DNA from: Pycnococcus provasolii
Taxonomy: Eukaryota > Chlorophyta > Pseudoscourfieldiophyceae > Pseudoscourfieldiales > Pycnococcaceae
Direction of reading: 5' to 3'
NCBI GenBank assembly: GCA_938743325.2
Contig: OW568883.1
Coordinates: 310,001-374,000, forward strand
DNA length: 64,000 nucleotides
The notes under the pieces are model-generated. The model did not search any database, was not told where the DNA came from, and worked only from the letters and a program-made list of their open reading frames with translations. Within the stretch, counting starts at the first letter, position 1, and each line of letters starts with the position of its first letter. Shown here in pieces: positions 54,259 through 62,849 of this stretch. The position numbers and the translations under genes are program-made.

Positions 54259-56555
54259 TCACTCAAACCCACCCTGCCAACCGCCGAAGAGTGACGGAAT
54301 ACTCCCAAACATTCCGCTGCTTGATGCCGCGCGCTTGCTCATTCTCTCCTCTCCTAGTTGTTCCTGCTCGTCGTCCCCGTGCTGCTTACGTTCTCGCTTC
54401 AAGCGCCAACTCCTGCCCGTGCTTGAAGATGGAGCGTGATCTTTGCCTGATCTTTGATCTTTGAGTTCTCTCATTCGATCTTCATAAGCGGAAGCTTTCA
54501 GCCTGAGAGCATCACCCTTCTTTTTTGTCTTCAGACACGGCGGCACTTTGCCTTCTTTTGCGGTGAAGGCCTCCCTCAGGCGCAAGACGATGAGGTCATG
54601 GATGCTTCGCGCCAACCGCCGCTGCTCACCATCCTCAAGCTTTGGTAGCGAGTCCAGTTCAGATTGGGTCGCCATCCCATCAAACATGTCGAGAGCGATC
54701 TTCACGCGACCTTTCTCAGATTCCTTGAACACCGGCATACTCTCGCCGATGCCTTTCGACATTAGCCACAGGTCTTCCGCCAAGTACTGGTTTGCCTTCG
54801 CGAGTTGTGGGACGTTCCCGATGGGCTGAAGAAGAAGCGCATTCCCAACTGGCTTCTTGCTAGCCGCCGCAGCACCGTTTGAGTTGCCCGCCGCCGCCGC
54901 AGCACCGCCCGAGCTGCCCGCCGCCGCCGCAGCACCGTTTGAGTTGCCCGCCGCCGCCGCAGCACCGCCCGAGCTGCCCGCCGCCGCGGCAGCGCGTGAG
55001 CAGTCTAATTTGTCACGAAGATCAAGGACTTCCTTTCTCAGGCTGTGGACATGCCTTCCGAGGTCCGCCAATGTAGTGCTCAGCGCGCGTATCGCTTCAC
55101 TTGCGTGGATAGCATGATCTGAGACGGCGGCTGTCGCGACCCGTGGCTGCGCACGTGCAAGGAACGCGGAGCGCACTGTGCGCCCCCAACTCACCACGAC
55201 TTCATGCGCGCTCCGCCCTCCGGCTCCGCACTCCATCGACTCGACTGTTTGGATGATCTTCGCTTGAACCGAACGCGCTTCCCCCGCGTTCCAGCGCTCC
55301 TCGAAGTACATTATCAACGCCGCAGCAGACGCACGCACGCCTTCGCGAAATGCGTTGCCGACGCGAAGCGTAGGTGGACTCGCCGAGTCAAACGAAAACA
55401 AACGGTCCACAAATGCGTCCATCGTTTCGCTGGAGATGCCGTGTATTGTAGTAATTGCTCTGAGCGAGGGCGCGCTCGGGCCCTTCGTTAAGGTTCCCCA
55501 CGGTGGAGGTTCCCATCCTGCGAGAACCATCGCCCCAGGTACGCACCTGGCGTGTGTGCAGTCCAGGTACTCGTAGAAAGCAGACGATCCACTCAACTCG
55601 TGTCCAGTGGTGGTGGTGGCGAACTCTGCTGGCACACTGCTTGCAAGCATATTGCATGGAGCTCCGGCAACATCCAATTGTCCGTCCTGTCAGAATTGTA
55701 CATTGGCCTTGTAGTTGCGAGGTAGTCTCCATGCGCTGCGTATATGCAGCAGTGGCGGTCCACACCTGGGACCCAAACGACGAGCTTCTCTCTCCCTGTC
55801 TTCATTTGAGCCCACGCTTGCCCTGCATTTTCGAATTCTGCATCCCACTTAAGGGTCGTGTCATAAGTGCTCCACTGCACTTCTGAGGCGCGACCAGCGC
55901 TAATCCAAAGGTTCATGAGCGTGAAGCGCCGTGCGAGTGCCTCCTGGCTTCCCTCCATCACGAGTGCGCGTGAGATTCTCTTTATGTGCTCCAAGTACAC
56001 AGGCGCTGCAGACTGGTCAAGGCAAGCACCTTCTTCGACGGCGTGGCCGAATAACGCTCTGTGCATCTGTCTCCTCAATCCTTGTAGCCACACCGCTGGT
56101 TCCGCGTTGGACCCAATGTCAGTGCAAGTAAAGAAAAGCCTTGTGGCTGGTGCTCCATTTGCCTTGAATCGGTCAGATCCTGCTTGTATCGCGTAATTGA
56201 GGTAGTTGCGTGCTGTGTTCACTTTGAGCCGCTGGCCATCCTTGATCTTGTACTGCTCGACTAAGAACCCTGCGAATCTCGCGTATAGTTCCCTGGAACA
56301 CACCACGTCCTCCGGCAAGTGGTCCAGGTCCGTGTGGCCGCGTGTAATTTGCCGTGCCTCCGGCACAGCTTCAATGAACATGTGAAAGATGTTCTTGATA
56401 GTTCTCTTCGAGGCAGTCCATGAGGCGCTCGAGCCTTGCGATCCGAGCGGGCGGTTCGTGCCCGTGGCCACGGCGGGCGTCATGATGGCGGGAGACGGGA
56501 GAATGGGGAGGGTGGATGACGCTGTCTTCGTCAAGGGGTGGATGACCCAGGCCAC
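54259..56555 (-). mobile_element. Tyrosine-recombinase-like mobile element gene (Crypton-like or related)
   Basis: Two overlapping minus-strand frames (55,593-56,555 and 54,259-55,677) in different reading frames together show the layout of a recombinase-type element protein. The first has a helical N-terminal part, then FTLMNLWISAGRASEVQWSTYD (Arg-box) and a Trp-rich stretch. The second begins with a TTTGHELSGSSAFYEYLD block, like the final GH...Y region, then helical sequence, a repeated GAAAAAGSSG/GNSNG linker, and a basic C-terminus. Similar proteins occur in Crypton-like and other YR elements of algae and oomycetes. No terminal repeats were recognised. It is unlike the 45,955-48,395 element in sequence, so it is a separate family. 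Confidence 0.55.
54865..54990 (-). repeat. Ala/Gly/Ser/Asn-rich coding repeat
   Basis: Four in-frame copies of a ~33-bp unit, alternating between [10 protein letters not shown] and GNSNGAAAAA, inside the mobile-element frame. Near-identical copies suggest recent expansion. Confidence 0.85.
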
Positions 56556-56577
56556 CCCGTCGCGGTCCAGCTCGAAG

Positions 56578-56690
56578 TCTAGTCGTCTAGTCAGTCAGTC
56601 GTCTAGTCGTCTAGTCGTCTAGTCGTCTAGTCGTCTAGTCGTCTAGTCGTCTAGTCGTCTAGTCGTCTAGTCGTCTAGTCGTCTAACCCT
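56578..56690 (+). repeat. 8-bp minisatellite (GTCTAGTC)n
   Basis: About 13 head-to-tail copies of GTCTAGTC, with one CAGT variant near the start. A GTCTAACCCTGAC variant follows. Confidence 0.92.
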
Positions 56691-56906
56691 GACGTCTAAC
56701 CCTGACCACCCTATGTCTCTAGGTTTCCCAACGGTCATATTTCCGGATTTCCGGAAGTTCCGGAATATCCCCTTGTGTGGGGAAAACGACGGGCTCAAGC
56801 TTTTCCGAAGCAGGCGCGCCGCCAGAAACTCGTCCCGGGTCGCGCTCCTGGGGTTCGGGATACGTCGTGGAACTGGGTTTCTGATCGGGCCCGCCGTCAT
56901 GACGGA

Positions 56907-57008
56907 TAGACCTTGTCGACGAAGGCCGTTTTGAAAATAAGGTCGCCTATTATCCCTACCCCCTCCCTCCCCCACGCGACCTTATTTTTCTGTCGTCGAC
57001 AAGGTCTA
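56907..57008. repeat. Inverted repeat forming a long hairpin
   Basis: TAGACCTTGTCGAC (56,907-56,920) pairs with 56,995-57,008, and AAAATAAGGTCGC (56,934-56,946) pairs with 56,976-56,988. A C-rich loop of about 29 bp separates the arms. It could be a MITE-like remnant or a recombination site. Confidence 0.75.
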
Positions 57009-57777
57009 TTTACAAACCGGGGGCCTCGGCTTGGGTCATATGATGGGGGTAGAAGACTACGTGTTCACGCGCCGTGAACACGGGCGGAAGCTTAGGCAAG
57101 TTCTTGAAGGGACAAGCCGCGCAAGCACAAGCCGCTAAGTCGCTCATCCACGTCGACGCGAACTCCATTGGGCCCAAGCTCATCATGCTCACGGCGGCAA
57201 AGCGTGGTCGACCGCGCGGCCGTTGTCGTCGCGCGCCTCGTTCGCTTGAACAATGTGAACTCCAGATGGCGGCGACCAGCCGAACGGAGACGAGGACGAC
57301 CTTCCCTGAGCGCGAGGCATGCTCGTCGAACGTGAAGGGCGTGTGCTTGACGCGTTCGTCAATAGCACGCATACAGTCGAGGAGACGGTGATAGTATCCT
57401 CCGTGTAACCCAACCACTTTTAACTCTTTACTTAAGGTGTGTCTACCGTAGGCTTGGCGGTCTTACGTGTAGTGAAAGAGGACGGCTTGAGCTCGCCGCC
57501 ACAGATGCTAAGAGCGCAGATTGAGGACCTCAAGAAGATGCTGACGCTTCGGACGACGGTGCAGCGTGACGATCGCAATCGGTCGAAAACCGGTTCGACT
57601 CGTCGAGGCGGGCGGGGCCCCGGGGCCCCGCCCGGGGCCCGGGGGCCCAGAGGGGGCCGGGTGAGAAAGTCCGGGAAGGAGGGGAAGGGGCGCGGGAGCC
57701 GTTTTGGACCAAATTTCCAATACGGAACAATTTTCCCATCAATCAAACGTACGTTTTGGATTCATCCAAAGTCGTCT

Positions 57778-59262
57778 ATGTCGTCCCCACGCCGTTCCAC
57801 ATCTCGAGATGACCGCTCCTCCGCTCCTCCTCCTCCTCCTCCTCCTATTCCGACGTCCACCTCTCCGACTCCTGCTGCCTCCTCTCCCTCGTCCCATGTT
57901 AGATCGTCGTCGTCGTCATCACTCACCCGTCAGCGTATGATTACGACGCTGTGCTTTCTCGCGTACTACACATGCAGCATCTCGCTCGTGCTCTTCAACC
58001 GATGGCTCTTCTCGTCAGAAGCGAACGGAGGACTTGCCCTGCCTTTCCCTATCATGGTCACGGCCGCTCACCTTGCTACTAACGCGGTCCTGGCGATCGT
58101 CGTCATCGCTCTGCTGAAACTAGAACCGCCACTACAAGCTATTGGATATCTTGGAAAAGGAACCGCGTTCCCGTATCGAACCATCGCACGTGGCGTGATG
58201 CCCGTATCCGTCTTCATGGGAATCGATATCGCACTCAGCAACATGGCATTCATCTATCTAGATAGCACGTTCGTCGAAATGGTCAAACAGAGCGCCGTGC
58301 TGTACACACTCGTGCTCACGATCGCGACAGGACTGCGAGCATTCACGCGCACGCTCGTCGCGTCCGTCGTCGTCATACTCGTCGGGCAAATACTCATCAC
58401 GAGCAACGAGGCGCGATTCGACATGAAGGGGTTCGTCATTGTCTCCATTGCCGCGTGTGCCGCTTCCACCAAAAACATATTCATCGAGCTGCTCGTTGCC
58501 AAGCCGTCCGCACCCGTCAAACCTGACACGCCAAGACAACAACAAGCGCAAGACTGCGAGGAGCTCGCCATCTTAACAACCACGACGACGACGGCGACGA
58601 CATCATCGGCGACGACATTGGCGTCTAGTCCGTCGACGACGGCAAATCATCATCCTCATCCTCATCCAAAGAAGCGTGTTGGGGTTATGCAGGCGCTCGC
58701 GCTATTTATGCCAGCGGCGTGTGCAATGCTGATTCTGGCGTCGTTCGTGCCGTACAAGGAGTGCAAGCGCCTTTGCTCGGATTACCCCGCGCTCTGCGTG
58801 CGATTCCCCGACCCTCTCGGTGCCAAGGCACGCCTCGCTCATCACAGGCTGATGGAGACGTCGCACAGCCGGCGCAAGGAGCACCACCACTCGCTTCGAG
58901 GCACGGATGCCTCGGCGTGGACGCATGTGTGCGCCGCATCGCTGCCCGCAGCGAATGGCGCCGGCTCAACGCGAATGCTAAGTGAAGTGCAGCTTGTGTG
59001 GATGATGACGGATGCTCGCATGCTTGAGCATCTGGTTGCCGCGACCTTTACCGGCGCGCTATTTGCCTTTATGTTGCACGTGTTTGAGGTGACAGTGATT
59101 GGAAGAGCGTCGTCGATGACAGCGGCGGTAATGAATGTCGCGAAGATGGCGGTCTTCTTCGCATCTGCACAAGCCGCCTTTGGTGAGACGCTCGAATTGC
59201 TACAGGGTTTTGGCTTTGTGGTGACATGCTGTGGCCTCTTCTTGTATGTAAGATATTGTTAA
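57778..59262 (+). CDS. Triose-phosphate/nucleotide-sugar transporter family (SLC35C2-like)
   Basis: 494 residues. A Ser/Pro-rich N-terminus (60 residues) is followed by hydrophobic spans typical of the TPT/SLC35 drug-metabolite superfamily: TLCFLAYYTCSISLVLFNRWLF, PFPIMVTAAHLATNAVLAIV, DIALSNMAFIYLDSTFVEMV, KQSAVLYTLVLTIATGL, TLVASVVVILVGQILITS, then KGFVIVSIAACAASTKN. A Thr/Ala-rich loop with a His/Pro tail sits before the last spans (FTGALFAFMLHVFEVTVIGRAS and later). The block ATFTGALFAFMLHVFEV resembles SLC35C2. These antiporters move sugar nucleotides or phosphorylated sugars across Golgi or plastid membranes. The substrate is not inferable. A TGTAA follows at 59,270-59,274; convergent with the Exo70-like gene (34 bp apart). 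Confidence 0.75.
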   Translation: MSSPRRSTSRDDRSSAPPPPPPPIPTSTSPTPAASSPSSHVRSSSSSSLTRQRMITTLCFLAYYTCSISLVLFNRWLFSSEANGGLALPFPIMVTAAHLATNAVLAIVVIALLKLEPPLQAIGYLGKGTAFPYRTIARGVMPVSVFMGIDIALSNMAFIYLDSTFVEMVKQSAVLYTLVLTIATGLRAFTRTLVASVVVILVGQILITSNEARFDMKGFVIVSIAACAASTKNIFIELLVAKPSAPVKPDTPRQQQAQDCEELAILTTTTTTATTSSATTLASSPSTTANHHPHPHPKKRVGVMQALALFMPAACAMLILASFVPYKECKRLCSDYPALCVRFPDPLGAKARLAHHRLMETSHSRRKEHHHSLRGTDASAWTHVCAASLPAANGAGSTRMLSEVQLVWMMTDARMLEHLVAATFTGALFAFMLHVFEVTVIGRASSMTAAVMNVAKMAVFFASAQAAFGETLELLQGFGFVVTCCGLFLYVRYC

Positions 59263-59296
59263 TTAATGTTGTAATTAAAATGTTACTACTATTGTG

Positions 59297-59411
59297 TCAA
59301 TTTGTGGAAATAATCGTTCCCGTGAAGAGCATCGCGCACTCCGCACGCAGTCTCGCACGCGCGCCGCCGCACGACCCGATGCCATTGACGTCGTCGTCGT
59401 CAAAGGCGCTT

Positions 59412-59449
<38 letters not shown>

Positions 59450-60844
59450 TCCCACCTCCTCACGCCATCTGCGAGACGCCTCTGTACGTCTCGCATCTAT
59501 CTCGTCTCTCTCCTGCGCCGTGGAGAAGGCGAATCGCACATCTCGCATGCTCCACAGATGTGCTTCGACAGCCTCTGACATTGCACGGCGCAGTGTCACG
59601 TCCGTTAGCTCGAGTTGGCGCAATTGTGCCAAGGATTCTTGCACGTTGTTGTGGCTACCGCCAAACACTTCTTTGATGATGGATCGCATGCGCGCATTGA
59701 CGGTCTGCTGCTGCCGATGTAGCCACGTTGTTCCCAGCAGCGCGCGCAGCTTGGCGTGCAAGTTAACCTCGCGTGCGACATAGTGCTCATTCTGCAGCAG
59801 GTACAAGAGCCTGACGTGCTGAATTTTGATGCGTTCTGCGCGACGTTCAAGCATGTCCCCCAGCGACATGAGCAGACGAGCGATTGGTGTGGTAATGTTT
59901 TGTGTGTTTAGGAGCATGGCAAGCGCGTCTGGAGACGCGGTGGCACACCGGCGACAGAAGGCGAGCGTTTGGATCGATAGAGGGTGGATGGATAGATGGG
60001 AGATGGTGGAGTGGTCGTCCCGTAGAGCCTGCTGGAGAGTGCTGTATGCACTGTGGCACTTTTGGTAGAGCGACGTTTGTAAACCTTGCAGGAAAGGATA
60101 CTCGGCAAGTGAGGTGATTGTGCGGTTGAGCACGTCGAGTGTCTTCAGTGCGTCGAACGGGTCCATATTTTGTGGTGAGATGGACTGCGAGAGAGTGAGG
60201 AAGTACTGCGTGTACTGTGAAGTGATTGATGGGGAGGAGGATGGGGAGATGGATTTGTAAAATGCGTGACGGGCGGCGTGGTGCTGGAGTGCGGATGTGA
60301 AGGAGGAGGAGGAGGAGGAGGAGGCGTTGTTGTTGTTGGTGGTGGAAGTGGTGGTGATTCGAATCGCTTCGGCGAACACGGGTTCGAGCGAGCGGTTATT
60401 ATTTTCCAGCTGTTTTATGAGGTTAGCAATTTCCGCAAGCGAGTCAAGTTCTGATTTCGCTGTTTCGTTTGCTGCGTTTGGGGCAGCGTCTGTTTGTTGT
60501 GTGCTGTCCGACGAGTCGAAGTTTACGAGAAGGCGTAGCAGTTTGGCAGATACGGCGTCAAGGTGCTCTGCGAGTACTGTCGAGTCCTGTAGAGACATTG
60601 ATGCGTGTGACGTGAATGACGCCGATGCGTTTGCACGTGCTTTGTCAATTTGAGCGAGACGAGCAGCGAGCGGCGTGAATGTTTGAACCAACCCTAAAGA
60701 GCGTGAGTGGATGGATGCACAAACCACTGAAGCTGATTGCAAGAGTTCTTGCTGCGAAGAACAACAATCAAGAACATGAGCACTACTACGGTCAAGCTGA
60801 CGCGCGCGAACCAACGACGACGACGACGAAGGATGGTGAGCCAT
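59297..60844 (-). CDS. Exocyst subunit Exo70-like protein
   Basis: 515 residues from the ATG at 60,844 (an upstream ATG at 60,934 would add 30). The clearest match is the C-terminal block: RIKIQHVRLLYLLQNEHYVAREV followed by LRALLGTTWLHRQQQ, which corresponds to the Exo70 signature (F/L-x-LNN-HY-V-K-V ... LL-D-W-RH). The N-terminal part is helical and coiled-coil-like. The length is a little below the usual 600-650 residues. Exo70 helps the exocyst tether secretory vesicles at the plasma membrane. A GAC-run encodes an eleven-Asp stretch near the C-terminus (D at about 59,410-59,445). It diverges from the Psb27-like gene across telomere-like tracts. Confidence 0.6.
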
Positions 60845-60939
60845 GTTTTTTAAAACAGGACCTCTGGAATGCGAAATGGAACATTGGACGACAGAAAGAG
60901 CTTGAAGGGGAGGGAGAGGGAACGGGTCCCCCAAAGGCG

Positions 60940-60972
60940 TAACCCTAACCCTAACCCTAACCCGAACCCGAA
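60940..60972 (-). repeat. Telomere-like CCCTAA tract
   Basis: CCCTAA units changing into CCCGAA, 96-128 bp from the Exo70-like start. Confidence 0.9.
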
Positions 60973-61055
60973 GGCGTTCTCAAGAGTCCAGAGGAGGCTC
61001 AACAGACCTCTAAACCTTTATGGGTACCTGGAAGAAGGAAGGGGTCCCCGAGCTG

Positions 61056-61092
61056 TTAGGGTTAGGGTTAGGGTTAGGGTTAGGGTTAGGGT
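61056..61092 (+). repeat. Telomere-like TTAGGG tract
   Basis: Six TTAGGG units, 78-114 bp upstream of the Psb27-like start. In the ORF extended upstream they would code for a Gly-Leu repeat, which argues that this extension is not translated. Confidence 0.92.
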
Positions 61093-61169
61093 CCGATTGC
61101 CATCCGGAAGGTTATCCCGTTTCTCACCCTCTTTCCCCCGCATCGCGTCATATCCTATTCCTCATCGGG

Positions 61170-61766
61170 ATGATGCGCAGCAGCATGATGCGCACGACGT
61201 GCCACCACCAGTCAGCTTCATCTTGTTCTTGTTTGAGGTCTCGGTCTCAATCAAGCAGTTTCTTGACATCTCGGAGAAACGTCTTATTTGTACCCCTCGG
61301 GTCTCTTACTCTTGCAGGTGCCGTTTTATTTCGTCCAGGTTGGAGTCGTGCGCGTGCCGAGGAGGTGTCGGCGCCTGTACAAGTACAAGAGAATCTCCTT
61401 CCTCGCGAGTACAAAAGAAGTACGCAAGAACTTCTGGAGACGTTGAAAAGAACAATCGAACTTGAGAAAAGTGGCGCGAGCGAGTTTGAGGTGCGCAAGA
61501 GCGGTGGGCCAGCAAAGGAAATGATCAAGGCGTTCTTGTCGACGAAATGGGACGACGACGACGCTGTGCGAACCAACGCGAGCTACAAGGAAACGACGGC
61601 GGCAATCAGAGAACTAGGAGCGTTCTACGGAAAGAAGGGTCAGCGTGCGCGTCTGCCGGACGACGTCTCGGGCAGCGTGCTTGCTCATCTCGACGGCGCG
61701 CTCAACGCGCTCGATGCAGCGGGAGAACGCAAGGAAGGCCTCGCCAAGCTGCTCGAAAATTTGTAA
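61170..61766 (+). CDS. psb27: Psb27-like thylakoid lumen protein (photosystem II assembly/repair)
   Basis: 198 residues from the ATG at 61,170. The N-terminus has a Ser/Arg-rich transit part, then a hydrophobic stretch with a lumen-type A-x-A end (LFVPLGSLTLAGAVLF ... SRARAEE), as in two-step imported lumen proteins. The mature part is a four-helix bundle: YKRSTQELLETLKRTIEL, then KEMIKAFLSTKW, then TNASYKETTAAIRELGAFYG (matching the family's S-TMYTALN-LAGHY) and LAHLDGALNALDAAGERKEGL. Psb27 binds CP43 during photosystem II assembly and repair. Length and layout fit; sequence is divergent. The stop codon overlaps a TGTAA. Confidence 0.72.
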   Translation: MMRSSMMRTTCHHQSASSCSCLRSRSQSSSFLTSRRNVLFVPLGSLTLAGAVLFRPGWSRARAEEVSAPVQVQENLLPREYKRSTQELLETLKRTIELEKSGASEFEVRKSGGPAKEMIKAFLSTKWDDDDAVRTNASYKETTAAIRELGAFYGKKGQRARLPDDVSGSVLAHLDGALNALDAAGERKEGLAKLLENL

Positions 61767-62044
61767 AAACGACAGACATTACACACCTATTCTTCACCTG
61801 GTCAGGACCAGTCTCGAATTGATGGGGATCCCTCGTGGAACCCATTTTCTGATTGATGTCGTGGAGGACATGTGGGATCCCGGTCGAGGAAGCATTCAAT
61901 ACATGGCGGCACACACGTTCCAAACGGTTACTTCGTGTGGGGACCTCCCGGGAGGCCCCTTTTGTATATGTAACTCGCCGCCGCCGTCGAGTGTCCTACC
62001 CGACGCTTGGCATAGCGCGTTCCTCCTCAACAACGATTTCCTCA

Positions 62045-62067
62045 ACAACTGAGGTGACCTCAGTTGT
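62045..62067. repeat. Perfect 11-bp inverted repeat
   Basis: ACAACTGAGGT and its reverse complement ACCTCAGTTGT, separated by one base. It lies 20 bp before the start of the small hypothetical frame. Confidence 0.85.
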
Positions 62068-62086
62068 AAAAAGGGCGAGGGTGGCG

Positions 62087-62398
62087 ATGGCGGCGCAACG
62101 CTATCCCCACCCTCGCCGGTTCAACGTTGACGAGCGATTAGTCCATAATCATATGTTCTGGATACCGGAGGAGGGGGAGCAGGGGACGACGACGACGGTG
62201 AGGAGGAGTTACGACGCGGAAACGTTCGGCGCGTGGCTACGCGCGGCGATGAGCCTGTGCGATTACATGTACGTTCCTGCTTTGTTTCTGAAACGCTTGT
62301 GGGATGGGGCGCCCCACGCGCGGATGGCGACCGCCCCCGTCTCAAGAAACGTCCTACCGGCGCGTGACGTTGTCGAATTCGTCCACGACGGACAATAA
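62087..62398 (+). CDS. Small hypothetical protein
   Basis: 103 residues from the ATG at 62,087, with FNVDERLVHNHMFWIPEEGE and YDAETFGAWLRAAMSLCDYMY blocks. No known domain. It could be a host small protein or part of a mobile element next to the transposase. An in-frame ATG further upstream (61,853) exists but the intervening part looks non-coding. Confidence 0.3.
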   Translation: MAAQRYPHPRRFNVDERLVHNHMFWIPEEGEQGTTTTVRRSYDAETFGAWLRAAMSLCDYMYVPALFLKRLWDGAPHARMATAPVSRNVLPARDVVEFVHDGQ

Positions 62399-62849
62399 CC
62401 ACGATACACGTGGAGAGGTTGTTGTGGCGAGGCGCAAGGCGCAGGCAAACGCGGTTTACCTCCGTACGACATTTGGTTGCGTGAAGATCTACCGAATAAC
62501 TTCTCCTCACAGCACGAAATCCTACATCGGAGGTACGACCCAACCTCTCCGCATGCTCACACCAGGGTGTGACCGTGTGACGCGCGTAATACGTCACAGA
62601 GGCAGGGGGGGCGGCGGGCCTGCGGGAACCCGGGGGTCGGGGGGACGGGTCACGGGGATTAGAAGGGTTCCCGGGGTCCACCGATTGGGGATTCTGGGGT
62701 CCACGCCAATTCCTCCCCACCCTCGTCCTTCATCCTTCATCTGGAGTTACCCGTGGCTGCCGACGCTGTGTGTTCGTTTCAGCCGCCTGCTGCTCCTACT
62801 CCTGCTGCTGCCCGATGCCTATGCCTCCTTCCTAGTAAATCTGTGCTTC

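Larger units (their letters stand above)
56556..57777. other. Intergenic region: minisatellite, hairpin, GC-rich tract, no firm gene
   Basis: Starts with an 8-bp minisatellite (56,578-56,690), then a sequence of GGATTTCCGGAAGTTCCGG palindromes, a long hairpin (56,907-57,008) and sequence with coding-like frames at 57,010-57,540 (a KRGRPRGR AT-hook-like string and a KEDGLSSPPQMLRAQIEDLKK helix) but no complete gene. A very GC-rich palindromic tract lies at 57,600-57,690, just before the transporter gene. Confidence 0.5.
61767..62849. other. Intergenic region, one small hypothetical frame
   Basis: Includes GGGATCC-rich sequence (61,820-61,890), a near-perfect hairpin (62,045-62,067) and a small open frame (62,087-62,398). 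GC-rich sequence lies at 62,600-62,700. Nothing else recognisable; likely partly derived from the transposase element to the right. Confidence 0.45.

Noticed and set aside
61020-61169. N-terminal extension of the Psb27-like gene
   Set aside because: It translates the TTAGGG tract into a Gly-Leu repeat, and the ATG at 61,170 begins a normal targeting peptide.
15000-61890. Recurring GGGATCC strings in intergenic DNA as a dispersed element
   Set aside because: The count is close to that expected by chance for a 7-mer in 64 kb at this GC content, and the flanks do not align.
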